A stretch of 64,000 nucleotides of DNA, taken from NCBI RefSeq assembly GCF_000768355.1, contig NZ_AVPU01000002.1, forward strand, positions 124,001-188,000, given 5' to 3'. Each line of letters begins with the position of its first letter. The first letter of the stretch is position 1. Made by a program: the position numbers and the translations under genes. Source of the stretch: Lysobacter daejeonensis GH1-9. Lineage in GTDB: Bacteria; Pseudomonadota; Gammaproteobacteria; Xanthomonadales; Xanthomonadaceae. The notes under the pieces are model-generated. The model was not told the origin of the DNA, did not search any database, and saw nothing but the letters and a program-made list of their open reading frames with translations. Positions 8,874 to 18,443 of the stretch are shown one piece after another.

Positions 8874-9746
8874 TCAGAACAGCAGCGAGGCCATCTTGCG
8901 GCGGTAACGGCCCACCAGGTCCTCGTCCTCGACTACCTGGAAGGCGTCGATCAGGGCCTTGCGCGGCAGGCCGTCCTCGAAGTTGCGATCGCGGCGCAGC
9001 AGCTCGAGGAAGGCTTCCAGTGCCTGTTCGGAATCACCCGCCACCAGGTGCTGCACGCCCAGCAGGTGCCAGGCGCGCAGGTCGTCGGGGTTGCTGGCCA
9101 GTGCGGCGCTCAGTACGGGCAACGGCGGCGCGTCCTTCAGCACGGTGGCGAAACCGAGGCGCGCGCGTGCGCGCACCGCGCGGTCGTCCGTCGCGAGGTT
9201 GGCGGGCAACGCATCCAGCAACTGTTCGGCCTCCTGCGCGGCGCCGGTCTTGAGCAGCGCCAAGGCGAGGTCCAGCTTGAGTTCGTCGCGGTCCGGGGCC
9301 TCGGCCACCTCGTGGCGCAGGCGGATAACTTCAGCGTGCGGGTCCACTGCCACCGGGGCGGCCACCTCTTCGGCTTCGGCAAGCGCTTCGGCCGGCTCCA
9401 CGCCGTGGTGCTTCAGGAATTCGCGCAACTGACCTTCGGGCAGCGCGCCGGGGAAACCGTCCACCACCTGCCCATCCTTCACCAGGAACACGGTCGGGAT
9501 GGAGCGGACCTGGAACGCGGCCGCCAGTTGCTGCTCCTTGTCCACGTCCACCTTGGCCAGCACGAAGGCGCCGTTGTAGTCGGCGGCCAGCTTCTCCAGG
9601 ATCGGCCCCAACTGCTTGCAGGGCCCGCACCATTCGGCCCAGAAATCGATCAGCACCGGCGTCTGCAGCGACTTCTGCAGGACCTCGGTCTCGAAGGTCT
9701 CGGCCGTGGCGTCGAAGATGTGGGGGGCGGGGGCGTTGGCAGTCAT
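8874..9746 (-). CDS. cnoX: CnoX/YbbN-type thioredoxin with TPR tail
   Basis: Co-chaperone/redox protein of 290 residues. The N-terminal thioredoxin domain (about 8-115) has an intact active site WCGPC (Cys40, Cys43) and the cis-Pro region RSIPTVFLV. The C-terminal half is helical and TPR-like (DELKLDLALALLKTG, LLGVQHLVAGDSEQALEAFLELL). This is the architecture of CnoX, which holds oxidation-sensitive unfolded proteins for GroEL. E. coli CnoX lacks the first Cys, whereas this one keeps both and should be redox active. The start at 9746 was chosen because the domain begins directly after it. It is divergent from the DUF998 gene. Confidence 0.9.
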   Translation of the reverse strand: MTANAPAPHIFDATAETFETEVLQKSLQTPVLIDFWAEWCGPCKQLGPILEKLAADYNGAFVLAKVDVDKEQQLAAAFQVRSIPTVFLVKDGQVVDGFPGALPEGQLREFLKHHGVEPAEALAEAEEVAAPVAVDPHAEVIRLRHEVAEAPDRDELKLDLALALLKTGAAQEAEQLLDALPANLATDDRAVRARARLGFATVLKDAPPLPVLSAALASNPDDLRAWHLLGVQHLVAGDSEQALEAFLELLRRDRNFEDGLPRKALIDAFQVVEDEDLVGRYRRKMASLLF

Positions 9747-9851
9747 TGCGTGGCTCTCGGCGGGTTCTGCGGCACAGATGGGGGCGAAGCAGGCGCTGCG
9801 CAACCGGTAGGGTAGGAGGCTCGCGGCCAGCGGGCACGCTAGCATGGGCGG

Positions 9852-10484
9852 ATGACTCGATTGCCGTCCAACCCCATGGCAGCCTCGTGCGCGCTCGCTG
9901 CGGGCCTGCTTTGCCTGGCCAGCCTGGTGGGCTTCGCGCTGCCCTTGCCGGGCTACGTGCATGCCCTCATGCCGGTGGGCCTGCTCGGCGCCCACGGGGT
10001 GCCGCGGGCGCAGGCCTTCAACCTGCTGGCGTTCATCACGCCGGGCGCGCTGATGGCGTGGAGCGCGCTGGGGCTGCGCGCGGTGCTGGTGGGCGGTCCG
10101 GTTGCCCTTGCACCGGAAGGGAAGGCGCCGCTGGGGAGCTGGCGGGCACGGATTGGTGCGAGCCTGTGGCTGCTCTCGGCCATCGCATTCGCCGCGCAGG
10201 GCGTCTGGTCGCTGGATCCTGGTGACCTGGATGGCGCCGCCAGCCAGCGCCACGCCAGCATGTGGACGCTGTGGTGGATTGCCTTCGTGCCCGGCGCGCT
10301 GCTGTTGACGACGGGCCTGTGGCGCGCGCGTCGCGCGACGGCCGCCTGGGCCTTGGGCGGTGGCGTGCTGATGCTGCTGTTCGCGGCGCTGCCGCCGTGG
10401 CTGCTGCCGGGGCCGATCGCGCAGCGTGTCGCGCTGGCGGCGTGGTTCCTTGCTTACGCGATGGTGGCGCGGTCGCTGCGTTGA
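9852..10484 (+). CDS. DUF998 family integral membrane protein
   Basis: A very hydrophobic 210-residue protein with about six transmembrane segments. It carries the DUF998 hallmark between segments 3 and 4: WSLDPGDLDGAASQRHA, followed by SMWTLWWIAFVPG. Its function is unknown; the family is common in bacteria without an assigned substrate. It is divergent from cnoX and convergent with the amidohydrolase gene, so it is probably its own transcription unit. Confidence 0.8.
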   Translation: MTRLPSNPMAASCALAAGLLCLASLVGFALPLPGYVHALMPVGLLGAHGVPRAQAFNLLAFITPGALMAWSALGLRAVLVGGPVALAPEGKAPLGSWRARIGASLWLLSAIAFAAQGVWSLDPGDLDGAASQRHASMWTLWWIAFVPGALLLTTGLWRARRATAAWALGGGVLMLLFAALPPWLLPGPIAQRVALAAWFLAYAMVARSLR

Positions 10485-10486
10485 GC

Positions 10487-10505
10487 GGGCCGCGCCACGC
10501 GGCCC
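10487..10505. terminator. Weak hairpin between convergent genes
   Basis: A 7-bp GC stem (10487-10493 with 10499-10505) and 5-nt loop lie in the 28-bp gap between the DUF998 gene and the amidohydrolase gene. There is no clear T-tract on either side, so it is only a possible shared termination signal. Confidence 0.3.
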
Positions 10506-10512
10506 AGCGATC

Positions 10513-11793
10513 TCAGGGCTGGCGGTAGACCGTGCCGTCCTTCATCACGAAATCGACCTTCAGCACCGCGCCGATATCCTGCAGCGGATTGCCCGGGACC
10601 GCCACGATGTCGGCCCGCTTGCCGGCCTCGATCACGCCCTGGTCGTCGACGCCCAGCACTTCGGCCGCGCGGATGGTGGCCGCCTGCAATGCCACGGCCG
10701 CCGGTATGCCGGCTTCCACCATGTAGAGGAACTCGCGCGCGTTGTCGCCGTGCGGGCCGACGCCCATGTCGGTGCCGAAGGCGATCTTCACGCCGGATTT
10801 GTAGGCCTTCTCCGCGGTCTGCTGGATCAGTGCGCCGATGCGCGCGGCCTTGGGGCGAACCACTTCCGGGAAGTAGCCGTCCATCTTTGCTTTCTCGGCC
10901 ACGAAACGGCCGGCGTAGATCGTGGGGATGTACCACGTGCCCTTCTGCTTCATCAGCGACATGACCTCGTCGGTCATGTAGGTGCCGTGTTCGATGCTGG
11001 TCACGCCACCGAGCACCGCGCGCTTCATGCCTTCGGTGCCGTGGGCGTGGGCCGCCACGCGGTATCCGTAGTCCTTGGCGGTGTCGACGATGGCCTTGAC
11101 CTCCTCCACGGTGAACTGCGGTGCGTCACCCGACTTGGCGTATGACAGCACGCCACCGGTGGCAGTGATCTTGATGACGTCGCTGCCTTCCTTGTAGCGC
11201 TGGCGCACCGCCTGGCGGGCGTCGTCGATGGAGTTGATGACGCCCTCGGTGGGGCCCGGCGGGCCGATCAGGTGGGCCAGCACGCTGTTGACGCCGTTGG
11301 TCGGGTCGGCGTGGCCACCGGTAGTGGCGATGGACTTGCCGGCCGCCCAGATGCGCGGGCCATCGACCAGGCCCTGGTTGATCGCGTCGCGCAGGTGCGG
11401 TGCCACTTCGCCGCCGAGGTCGCGCACGCTGGTGAAGCCGGCCATCAGGGTCTTCTTCGCGTAGTCCACCGAGCGGAAGGCGAAGTCCACGTCGTCAAGG
11501 CGGAAGCCTTCCGAATAACTCTGCGGGCTGGACTGGCTGGCCATGTGCACGTGCAGGTCGGTCCAGCCGGGTGTGCAGGTGTGGCCAGACAGGTCGATGG
11601 CGCGGGCGTCGGCCACGCTGGAGCCGCTGGGCAACACCTCGGCCACCTTGCCGTCCCGCACGACGATGGTGCGTGCGCCCACCAGCTTGCCGCTGCGCGC
11701 GTCGAACACGTCGCCGCACTGGAGGGCGGTGGTGGCGGCCGCGGCGGGCAGCGCGGTCATCATCAGTACGAGAGCGGGCAGGCAGTAGCGCAT
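10513..11793 (-). CDS. Exported amidohydrolase, Xaa-Pro dipeptidase-like
   Basis: A 426-residue metal-dependent hydrolase of the amidohydrolase superfamily, close to the imidazolonepropionase/prolidase-like group that cleaves Xaa-Pro or Xaa-Arg dipeptides. It starts with a cleavable signal peptide ([19 protein letters not shown]), which fixes the start at 11793 and predicts a periplasmic location. Metal ligands are visible: HVH at 81-83, the carboxylatable Lys in [19 protein letters not shown] and the GTDMG aspartate. The C-terminal beta strand ([13 protein letters not shown]) completes the composite sandwich. It is divergent from leuS. The dipeptidase activity is an inference from the subgroup; other small amide or lactam substrates are possible. 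Confidence 0.85.
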   Translation of the reverse strand: MRYCLPALVLMMTALPAAAATTALQCGDVFDARSGKLVGARTIVVRDGKVAEVLPSGSSVADARAIDLSGHTCTPGWTDLHVHMASQSSPQSYSEGFRLDDVDFAFRSVDYAKKTLMAGFTSVRDLGGEVAPHLRDAINQGLVDGPRIWAAGKSIATTGGHADPTNGVNSVLAHLIGPPGPTEGVINSIDDARQAVRQRYKEGSDVIKITATGGVLSYAKSGDAPQFTVEEVKAIVDTAKDYGYRVAAHAHGTEGMKRAVLGGVTSIEHGTYMTDEVMSLMKQKGTWYIPTIYAGRFVAEKAKMDGYFPEVVRPKAARIGALIQQTAEKAYKSGVKIAFGTDMGVGPHGDNAREFLYMVEAGIPAAVALQAATIRAAEVLGVDDQGVIEAGKRADIVAVPGNPLQDIGAVLKVDFVMKDGTVYRQP

Positions 11794-11974
11794 GGCGAAG
11801 ATTCCCCCGGGAAGTATTCGCCGACTGTAGCCCGGGTCCGGCGCGTCGCCTCTAGGCCATTGGTTGGGGATGGCCGTGCCGGGAGTCTGGCGCCCCCCTC
11901 CTGGGCCGCCGCGATGGTCACCCATGGTGCGCTGCGGTACCCTGTCCGGTCCCCATACCGTCCAGCACGCCGCC

Positions 11975-14755
11975 GTGTCCACCGAAGCCGCCCAGACCGA
12001 TTCCAACGCCACCGACCCGCGGGCCTACGACCCGCTGACCGTCGAGGGCGCCGCCCAGCGCTACTGGAACGGGGTGAAGGCCTTCGAGGTGGACGAGGCC
12101 TCGGACAAGCCCAAGTACTACTGCCTGTCGATGCTGCCGTACCCGTCGGGTGCGCTGCACATGGGCCACGTGCGCAACTACACCATCGGCGACGTCATCA
12201 GCCGCTACCAGCGCATGACCGGCCACAACGTGCTGCAGCCCATGGGCTGGGACGCATTCGGCCTGCCGGCGGAAAACGCCGCGATCAAGAACAACACCGC
12301 GCCGGCCAAGTGGACCTACGCCAACATCGCGCACATGAAGGCGCAGCTGCAGCAGATGGGGTACGCGATCGACTGGTCGCGCGAGTTCGCCACCTGCATG
12401 CCGGACTACTACGTGCACGAGCAGCGCATGTTCGTGCGCCTGATGAAGCAGGGCCTGGCCTACCGCAAGAACTCGGTGGTGAACTGGGACCCGGTGGACC
12501 AGACCGTGCTGGCCAACGAGCAGGTGATCGACGGCCGCGGCTGGCGCACCGGCGCGCTGGTCGAGAAGCGCGAGATCCCGCAGTGGTTCCTCAAGATCAC
12601 CGATTACGCGCAGGAGCTGCTGGACGGCCTGGACACGCTGCCGGGCTGGCCGGATGCGGTCAAGACGATGCAGCGCAACTGGATCGGCCGCAGCGAAGGC
12701 CTGGAGATCCGCTTCGACGTGGTCGATGGTGCCGGCAATGCGGTCGAGCCGCTGACCGTGTTCACCACGCGCCCCGACACGCTGATGGGCGTGACCTTCG
12801 TGTCCATCGCCGCCGAGCACCCGCTGGCGCTGCACGCCGCGCAGACCGATGCCGACCTGGCCGCCTTCATCGCCGAGTTGCGCCAGGGCGGCGTATCCGA
12901 GGCCGAGCTGGAAACGCAGATCAAGCGCGGCCGCGACACGGGCCTGCGTGCAATCCATCCGATCACCGGCGAGCAGGTGCCGGTGTTCGTGGCCAACTTC
13001 GTGCTGATGAATTACGGCACCGGTGCGGTGATGGCGGTGCCGGGACATGACGAGCGCGACTGGGAGTTCGCCCAGGCCTACCACCTGCCGATCAAGATGG
13101 TGATCGTCTCCACCGCGGTGCGCGATGCGCTGGCCGAATTGGGCCAGCACGCCGGCCGCCACGTCGACGCGATGTCGAACGCGTTGTCCGGCGGCTCCAG
13201 CGACGTGTACGACAACAACGCCGCGGTGCAGGTCATCGAGGAGTTCCAGCGCGCCATTGCCGAGCAGGGCGCGTACACCGAGCGCGGCTGGCTGGTGAAC
13301 TCAGGCGAGTTGGACGGCATGGACTTCCAGCAGGCACTCGAGGCCCTCGCTGCACGTTTCGAAGCCGAAGGCCGTGGCCAGCGCCGCGTCAACTACCGCC
13401 TGCGTGACTGGGGCGTCAGCCGCCAGCGCTACTGGGGTTGCCCGATCCCGGTGATCCTGTGCCCGAGCTGTGGTGACGTGCCGGTGCCGGAAGACCGGTT
13501 GCCGGTGGTGCTGCCGGAAGACGTGGCCTTCAGTGGCGTCACCTCGCCGATCAAGGCCGATCCGGAGTGGCGCAAGACCACCTGCCCGAGCTGCGGTGGC
13601 GCGGCCGAGCGCGAGACCGACACCTTCGACACCTTCATGGAGTCGAGCTGGTACTACGCGCGCTACACCTCGCCGGGTGCCGCGCAGCAGGTTGACGAGC
13701 GTGCCAAGTACTGGACGCCGGTGGACCAGTACATCGGCGGCATCGAGCACGCGATCCTCCACCTGCTGTACTTCCGCTTCTACCACAAGCTCATGCGCGA
13801 CCAGGGCCTGGTCAGCAGCGACGAGCCGGCGGTGAACCTGCTCACCCAGGGCATGGTGATCGCCGAGACGTTCTACCGCGAACAGCCCAACGGGTCGAAG
13901 GACTGGTTCAACCCGGCCGACGTGGACGTGGTGCGCGACGAGCGCGGCCGCATCACCGGGGCCACGCTGCGCGCCGACGGACAGCCGGTGGTGATCGGCG
14001 GCACGGAGAAGATGTCGAAGTCGAAGAACAACGGCGTCGACCCGCAGCTGATGGTGGGCAAGTTCGGCGCCGACACCGTGCGCCTGTTCTCGATGTTCGC
14101 CGCGCCGCCGGAACAGTCGCTGGAGTGGAACGAGGCGGGCGTGGAAGGCATGGCGCGCTTCCTGCGCCGCTTCTGGCGCGAAGTGCTCACCCACGTGTCG
14201 CAGCCCGACCATCCGGACGTGGCCACGCTGCTGCAGGCCGGCGCCACGCTGACCCCGGCGCAGAAGACGCTGCGCCGCCAGTTGCACGAAACGATTCAAA
14301 AGGTGGGCGACGACTACGGCCGCCGCCACAGCTTCAACACCGCCATCGCCGCGCTGATGGAACTGCTCAACCACGTCGGCAAGTTCGACGACATGAGCGA
14401 TGCCGGCCGTGCCGTGCGCCACGAGGCGCTGGAGGCGATGGTTCTGCTGCTCAACCCGGTCACCCCGCACGTGTGCCACGCGTTGTGGCAGGCGCTGGGC
14501 CATCCGGAAACGGTGCTGGAGGATGTACCGTTCCCGGCCGCCGACCCGTCCGCGATGGTGCGAGATGCGGTCACGCTGGCGGTGCAGGTCAACGGTAAGC
14601 TGCGCGGCACGATCGAGGTGCCGGTCAACGTCAGCAAGGAAGACGCCGAACGCCTGGCGCTGGCCGAGCCGAACGTGGCCCAGTACCTTGATGGACTGGC
14701 GGTGCGCAAGGTGATCGTGGTGCCGGGCAAGATCGTGAACATCGTGGCCGGGTGA
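11975..14755 (+). CDS. leuS: Leucyl-tRNA synthetase
   Basis: Class I synthetase charging tRNA-Leu, 926 residues from the GTG start. The signature HMGH (62-65) and KMSKS (679-683) are intact, the first part reads [19 protein letters not shown] as in proteobacterial LeuS, and the CP1 editing domain and zinc-binding knobs ([23 protein letters not shown]) are present. The frame is open back to 11864; GTG at 11975 (VSTEAAQTD) was chosen because the family begins a few residues before AYDP, but no good Shine-Dalgarno is seen there. Between the editing core and VNSGELDG the protein seems about 30 residues longer than the Xanthomonas enzyme as I remember it. It is the first gene of the lptE-holA-nadD-rsfS run. 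Confidence 0.97.
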   Translation: MSTEAAQTDSNATDPRAYDPLTVEGAAQRYWNGVKAFEVDEASDKPKYYCLSMLPYPSGALHMGHVRNYTIGDVISRYQRMTGHNVLQPMGWDAFGLPAENAAIKNNTAPAKWTYANIAHMKAQLQQMGYAIDWSREFATCMPDYYVHEQRMFVRLMKQGLAYRKNSVVNWDPVDQTVLANEQVIDGRGWRTGALVEKREIPQWFLKITDYAQELLDGLDTLPGWPDAVKTMQRNWIGRSEGLEIRFDVVDGAGNAVEPLTVFTTRPDTLMGVTFVSIAAEHPLALHAAQTDADLAAFIAELRQGGVSEAELETQIKRGRDTGLRAIHPITGEQVPVFVANFVLMNYGTGAVMAVPGHDERDWEFAQAYHLPIKMVIVSTAVRDALAELGQHAGRHVDAMSNALSGGSSDVYDNNAAVQVIEEFQRAIAEQGAYTERGWLVNSGELDGMDFQQALEALAARFEAEGRGQRRVNYRLRDWGVSRQRYWGCPIPVILCPSCGDVPVPEDRLPVVLPEDVAFSGVTSPIKADPEWRKTTCPSCGGAAERETDTFDTFMESSWYYARYTSPGAAQQVDERAKYWTPVDQYIGGIEHAILHLLYFRFYHKLMRDQGLVSSDEPAVNLLTQGMVIAETFYREQPNGSKDWFNPADVDVVRDERGRITGATLRADGQPVVIGGTEKMSKSKNNGVDPQLMVGKFGADTVRLFSMFAAPPEQSLEWNEAGVEGMARFLRRFWREVLTHVSQPDHPDVATLLQAGATLTPAQKTLRRQLHETIQKVGDDYGRRHSFNTAIAALMELLNHVGKFDDMSDAGRAVRHEALEAMVLLLNPVTPHVCHALWQALGHPETVLEDVPFPAADPSAMVRDAVTLAVQVNGKLRGTIEVPVNVSKEDAERLALAEPNVAQYLDGLAVRKVIVVPGKIVNIVAG

Positions 14756-14844
14756 CGGCCGCCGAGCAGGGAATGGTTAGTCCGCCGGGAAATTGTTCAG
14801 GTGGCAACCTTGATGCAGAACGCCGCCTCGTCCAGACTTCCAGC

Positions 14845-15528
14845 ATGATCCGACGCCCGTTGCGCTCCCTTGCGCCCGTTGTCCTCGTGCTGGCCTGCGG
14901 GCTGGTGCTGTCCGCCTGTGGCTTCCAGTTGCGCAATGCCCTGACCCTGCCACCCGACCTTGGTCCGGTGAAGGTGGTGTCGGTGGATCGCTACAGCCCC
15001 CTGGCCGAGTCGCTGGCCACCTCGCTGACGCGCGCCGGTGCGGTGCCCGCCACCGACGAGGCTGCCCCCTCGGCGGTGCTGGACCTGCTGTCCGAGCGCT
15101 GGGGCGACCTGCCCATCGCGCTGGATGCCTTCGGCCGCTCGCAGGAGTACAGCCTGCGCTACGCCGTGATCTTTGAGCTGCGCCGCGCCGATGGCACCGT
15201 GCTGGTGCCGCAGCAGGCGATCGAGCTGTCGCGTGACTACATCTCCGCGCCGACCAACGCCATCGGCACCGAAGGCGAGCGCGAGGTGCTGGTGCGCGAG
15301 CTGCGCCGCGAGATGGCGGCGGCCGTGCTGCGTCGCATCGACGCGGTGGCGCGGCGCCAGGAAGGGAGCTCGGCCGCGAGCGCGCTGACCCCGCAGGAAA
15401 CGGACGCGGCGAAGGCCGCGATGGACGCGGTCGGCGACGTTCCCCCGGTCGAGGACGCGCCAGTGGAAGACGCGCCTGCGGAAGGCGCGCCCGTGCCGCA
15501 GCCGACGCCTGCCGAAGACAAACCCTGA
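14845..15528 (+). CDS. lptE: LPS assembly lipoprotein LptE
   Basis: Outer-membrane lipoprotein of 227 residues that plugs the LptD translocon and helps place LPS on the cell surface. The signal peptide ends in the lipobox LSAC, followed at once by GFQLRNALTLP, the LptE hallmark. The start at 14845 was chosen for the signal peptide; an in-frame upstream ATG at 14752 overlaps the leuS stop but would spoil it. The C-terminal ~45 residues are an acidic, Ala/Pro-rich tail with repeats (VEDAP, VEDAP, AEGAP) not needed for the fold. It sits between leuS and holA, as in many gammaproteobacteria, and ends 1 nt before the holA start. Confidence 0.93.
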   Translation: MIRRPLRSLAPVVLVLACGLVLSACGFQLRNALTLPPDLGPVKVVSVDRYSPLAESLATSLTRAGAVPATDEAAPSAVLDLLSERWGDLPIALDAFGRSQEYSLRYAVIFELRRADGTVLVPQQAIELSRDYISAPTNAIGTEGEREVLVRELRREMAAAVLRRIDAVARRQEGSSAASALTPQETDAAKAAMDAVGDVPPVEDAPVEDAPAEGAPVPQPTPAEDKP

Positions 15529-15529
15529 G

Positions 15530-16570
15530 ATGGAGCTGAAGCCCGAACAGCTGGCCTCCCAGCTCGAGTCCGGGCCGCTCAAGCCTGCCTACCTGATCGC
15601 CGGCCCCGAGACGCTGCGCGTGCTGGAGGCGGCCGACGCGCTGCGCGTGGCCGCGCGTGCGCAAGGCTTCACCGAGCGCGAGGTCTACGAGCAGGAAGGC
15701 AATCGCGAACCCGATTGGGCAGCCATGGAGGCCAGCTTCAGCGCCCCGAGCCTGTTCGCGTCGCGCCGCCTGATCGAGTTGCGCCTGCCCACTACCAAGC
15801 CGGGCAAGGAAGGCGGCCGGCTGATCGAGGAATTCTGCGCGGCGCCACCGGCCGACGTGACCCTGCTGGTGACCGGCGGCGAGTGGAGCAAGCAGCACGG
15901 TGGCAAGTGGAGCGAAGCCATCGGCCGCATCGGTACCGTGGCGATTGCGTGGCAGGTGAAGCCGCACGAGTTGTCAGGCTGGATCGACCAGCGCTTGCGC
16001 TCGCGTGGCGTGCGCGCCGACCGTGACGCGGTGCAGGTGCTGGTTGAGCGCATCGACGGCAACCTGCTGGCCGCTGCGCAGGAAGTGGACAAGTTGGCGC
16101 TGCTGGTCGACGGCACGCCGCTGGACGCCGCGCGCATGCAGGACCTGGTGGCCGACGCGGCGCGTTTCGACGTGTTCCGCGTGCTGGATGCGGCGCTCAA
16201 CGGGCAGCCGGCACAGGTGTCGCGCATGCTGGCGGGGATGCGCGCCGAAGGCGAGGCCGTGCCCGCCGTATTGGGCATGGTGGTGAGGGAGTTGCAGTTG
16301 CTGGCCAAGCTGGCCCGCGCGCAGACCCGTGGCGGCAACGCCCTGATGGGCGAGTTCAAGGCGCTGCGGGTATGGGACTCCAAGCAGCCCGCCTACAAGC
16401 GCGCCCTGCAGCGCCATGCGGAAGGCCACTGGGACCGCTTCCTTGCGGCGGTGGGCCGCGTGGATCGCATGGCCAAGGGCCGCGAGGCCGGCGACGCGTG
16501 GGTGGCACTGGAGCGCGTGCTGCTGGCCGTGGCCGAGCCACGTGCGGCGCGTTTGCTGCTGGCCGGGTAA
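15530..16570 (+). CDS. holA: DNA polymerase III delta subunit
   Basis: Clamp-loader subunit that opens the beta sliding clamp, 346 residues. The start MELKPEQLASQLESGPLKPAYLIAGPE is typical: the family begins with a short helix and the LIAGPE strand of an inactive AAA+ fold without a Walker A motif. Later stretches VKPHELSGWIDQRL, RIDGNLLAAAQEVDKLALL and the helical C-terminal domain match HolA. It follows lptE by 1 nt and precedes nadD by 6 nt, so the run is very probably one transcript and translationally coupled. Confidence 0.93.
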   Translation: MELKPEQLASQLESGPLKPAYLIAGPETLRVLEAADALRVAARAQGFTEREVYEQEGNREPDWAAMEASFSAPSLFASRRLIELRLPTTKPGKEGGRLIEEFCAAPPADVTLLVTGGEWSKQHGGKWSEAIGRIGTVAIAWQVKPHELSGWIDQRLRSRGVRADRDAVQVLVERIDGNLLAAAQEVDKLALLVDGTPLDAARMQDLVADAARFDVFRVLDAALNGQPAQVSRMLAGMRAEGEAVPAVLGMVVRELQLLAKLARAQTRGGNALMGEFKALRVWDSKQPAYKRALQRHAEGHWDRFLAAVGRVDRMAKGREAGDAWVALERVLLAVAEPRAARLLLAG

Positions 16571-16576
16571 CGACCG

Positions 16577-17263
16577 ATGGACGACCTGCTGGTCCTCTAC
16601 GGCGGCACCTTCGACCCGATCCACAACGGCCACCTGGCCATCGCGCGACTGGTACGCGACACCGTGCAGGCCGACGTGCACCTGATGCCTTCGGCGGACC
16701 CGCCGCATCGCACACGGCCCGGGGCCAGTGCCGCGCAGCGCGCGCGCATGCTGGACCTGGCGGTCGCCGGGGAGGGTGGCCTGCACGTGGATCGCCGCGA
16801 GTTGCAGCGCGAAAGCCGGTCTTATACGTTCGAAACGCTGACGGCCTTGCGCGATGGCGAGGGCGTGCGTGGCCCCGTCGCCCTGGTGATCGGGGCCGAC
16901 AGTTTCCTGGGACTGCCCACGTGGCATGAATGGCAGGCCCTGTTCAGCCTCTGTCACTTCATCGTCGCCGAACGCCCGGGGCATGATCTGGAGCTGCCGT
17001 GGCCCGCGCCGCTGGTGCCTGTCGTCGAAGGCCGGTTGACCAACGATCCCCAGTCGCTGCGTGAGACGCCCGCTGGCCGGGTGCTGCGCCTGCGCCATCC
17101 GCTGCGGCAGGAGTCGGCCACGGCAATCCGCGCGGCCATCGCCCGGGGCGACGACACTTGGTGGGGCTGGGTGCCGCCGGCGGTGGCCACCTATATCCAG
17201 CGTAACGCCCTGTACCGGGATGACGACGGCGTGGACCGGGTTGGCGCCCCGGCTTCGTTATAA
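16577..17263 (+). CDS. nadD: Nicotinate-nucleotide adenylyltransferase
   Basis: Makes deamido-NAD from nicotinate mononucleotide and ATP, the penultimate step in NAD synthesis; cytosolic, 228 residues. The nucleotidyltransferase signature GGTFDPIHNGH (9-19) and the C-terminal ATP-binding motif SATAIRAAI are both present, as are MPSADPPHR and IGADSF. It lies in the conserved order holA-nadD-rsfS. Its stop codon overlaps a TATAAT box that may serve rsfS. Confidence 0.95.
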   Translation: MDDLLVLYGGTFDPIHNGHLAIARLVRDTVQADVHLMPSADPPHRTRPGASAAQRARMLDLAVAGEGGLHVDRRELQRESRSYTFETLTALRDGEGVRGPVALVIGADSFLGLPTWHEWQALFSLCHFIVAERPGHDLELPWPAPLVPVVEGRLTNDPQSLRETPAGRVLRLRHPLRQESATAIRAAIARGDDTWWGWVPPAVATYIQRNALYRDDDGVDRVGAPASL

Positions 17264-17264
17264 T
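17259..17264 (+). promoter_or_regulatory. Candidate -10 box for rsfS
   Basis: A perfect TATAAT overlaps the nadD stop codon, 55 nt before the rsfS start. No good -35 element is seen at 16-18 nt spacing. A short inverted repeat (17272-17277 with 17282-17287) follows in what would be the leader. It suggests an internal promoter that can uncouple rsfS from the leuS run. Confidence 0.4.
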
Positions 17265-17318
17265 TTGTCGAACGCGGACAACCGCGTCCCCTTCTAAAGA
17301 ACCGAGAGTCCCCCGCCC

Positions 17319-17747
17319 TTGTCCAGCCAAGCCCAAGTCATCAAGACCCGCCTGCCGAGCCCGCCACCCTCCGTGGACGTCCTGCTCCAGACGGTTCGTG
17401 ATGCCGTCGAGAACCTCAAAGCCAAGGACGTGGTCGAGATCGACGTGCGCGGCAAGAGCACCGTCACCGACCATCTGGTGATCGCCTCCGGCACCTCCAC
17501 CCGCCACGTGAAGTCCATCGCCGACGAAGTGGTGAAGTTCGCCAAGAAGCTCGACGTCATGCCGCTGGGCGTGGAAGGCGAGCGTGAGGCCGAGTGGGTG
17601 CTGGTCGACCTGGGCGACGTGGTGGTCCACGTGATGCTGCCGCGCGTGCGCGAGTTCTACGCACTGGAGCGGCTGTGGACGGTCGGCGACCAGCGTCCCG
17701 AGGGCGATGAGGCCATCGGCGAGACGGGCGCGGAAGATCGCCTGTAA
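17319..17747 (+). CDS. rsfS: Ribosomal silencing factor RsfS
   Basis: Binds L14 on the 50S subunit and blocks subunit joining in starvation. The product is 142 residues. The conserved core is present: [50 protein letters not shown] and FYALERLW. The start is TTG at 17319 with a GAGAG sequence in front; no ATG fits the conserved N-terminus. It is the last gene before a strong terminator, so the run leuS-lptE-holA-nadD-rsfS ends here. Confidence 0.95.
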   Translation: MSSQAQVIKTRLPSPPPSVDVLLQTVRDAVENLKAKDVVEIDVRGKSTVTDHLVIASGTSTRHVKSIADEVVKFAKKLDVMPLGVEGEREAEWVLVDLGDVVVHVMLPRVREFYALERLWTVGDQRPEGDEAIGETGAEDRL

Positions 17748-17777
17748 CCGGCTGCATCAGGCCATCGCATGAAACCG

Positions 17778-17814
17778 CATCGGCGGCGCCTTAATGGCGC
17801 CGCCGATGTTTTTT
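17778..17814 (+). terminator. Strong rho-independent terminator after rsfS
   Basis: A perfect 13-bp stem (17778-17790 with 17796-17808), TTAAT loop and six T residues. It separates rsfS from rlmH, although the two are often co-transcribed elsewhere. Confidence 0.92.
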
Positions 17815-17942
17815 GCGCGGCTTCCCGCCGCGGCGGGTCAGGCCCTGCAGGCGGGCGCCGACGCTGGGGCCCGCGGTTAACCGTTGTATGACCGTGGCGC
17901 GTCTCCGCGACGAACCGTGACCGCGGTCGGTAACATTCACGC

Positions 17943-18413
17943 ATGAAAGCGAAGCTGATCGCTGTGGGTGAACGCGCGCCACGCTGGGTGGCCGAGGGTT
18001 TCGGCGAGTACCAGAAGCGCTTGTCGCACTGGCTGCCGCTGGATCTGGTGGAAGTGGAGCCTGGCCTGCGCGGCAAGGGCCGTGATGCCGTGCGTGCGAT
18101 GCAGGAGGAGGGCGCGCGCGTCGTCGCGGCACTGCCCAAGGGCGCCTGCGTGGTCGCCCTCGATGGACGCGGCCGCACATGGTCATCGGAGGACCTGGCG
18201 CAGCGGCTGGAATTCTGGCGAGGGCAGGGCCGGGACCTGGCCTTCCTGATCGGTGGGCCGGAAGGCCATGCGCCGGATGTACTGGCCCGCGCCGATGAGA
18301 AGTGGTCGTTGGGGCCGTTGACCCTGCCGCACATGCTGGTGCGGCTGGTGGCCGCCGAGCAGCTCTACCGCGCCGCCGCACTGCTCGCCAACCACCCTTA
18401 TCACCGGGCCTGA
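17943..18413 (+). CDS. rlmH: 23S rRNA pseudouridine-1915 N3-methyltransferase RlmH
   Basis: SPOUT-class methyltransferase that modifies m3Psi1915 in helix 69 of 23S rRNA, 156 residues, the usual size. It begins MKAKLIAVGERAPRWV and has the trefoil-knot SAM-binding motifs FLIGGPEGHAPDVL and LGPLTLPHMLVRLVAAEQLYRA at the C-terminus. A terminator lies upstream, so it needs its own promoter in 17815-17942. It is followed by the copper receptor gene. Confidence 0.95.
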   Translation: MKAKLIAVGERAPRWVAEGFGEYQKRLSHWLPLDLVEVEPGLRGKGRDAVRAMQEEGARVVAALPKGACVVALDGRGRTWSSEDLAQRLEFWRGQGRDLAFLIGGPEGHAPDVLARADEKWSLGPLTLPHMLVRLVAAEQLYRAAALLANHPYHRA

Positions 18414-18443
18414 CGCCTTGACGGAGGGGCGATAACGATCGCC

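Noticed and set aside
18431-18436. GATAAC as a -10 box for the copper receptor gene
   Set aside because: No matching -35 was seen, and it would place the dyad downstream of the start point; not enough evidence to call it.
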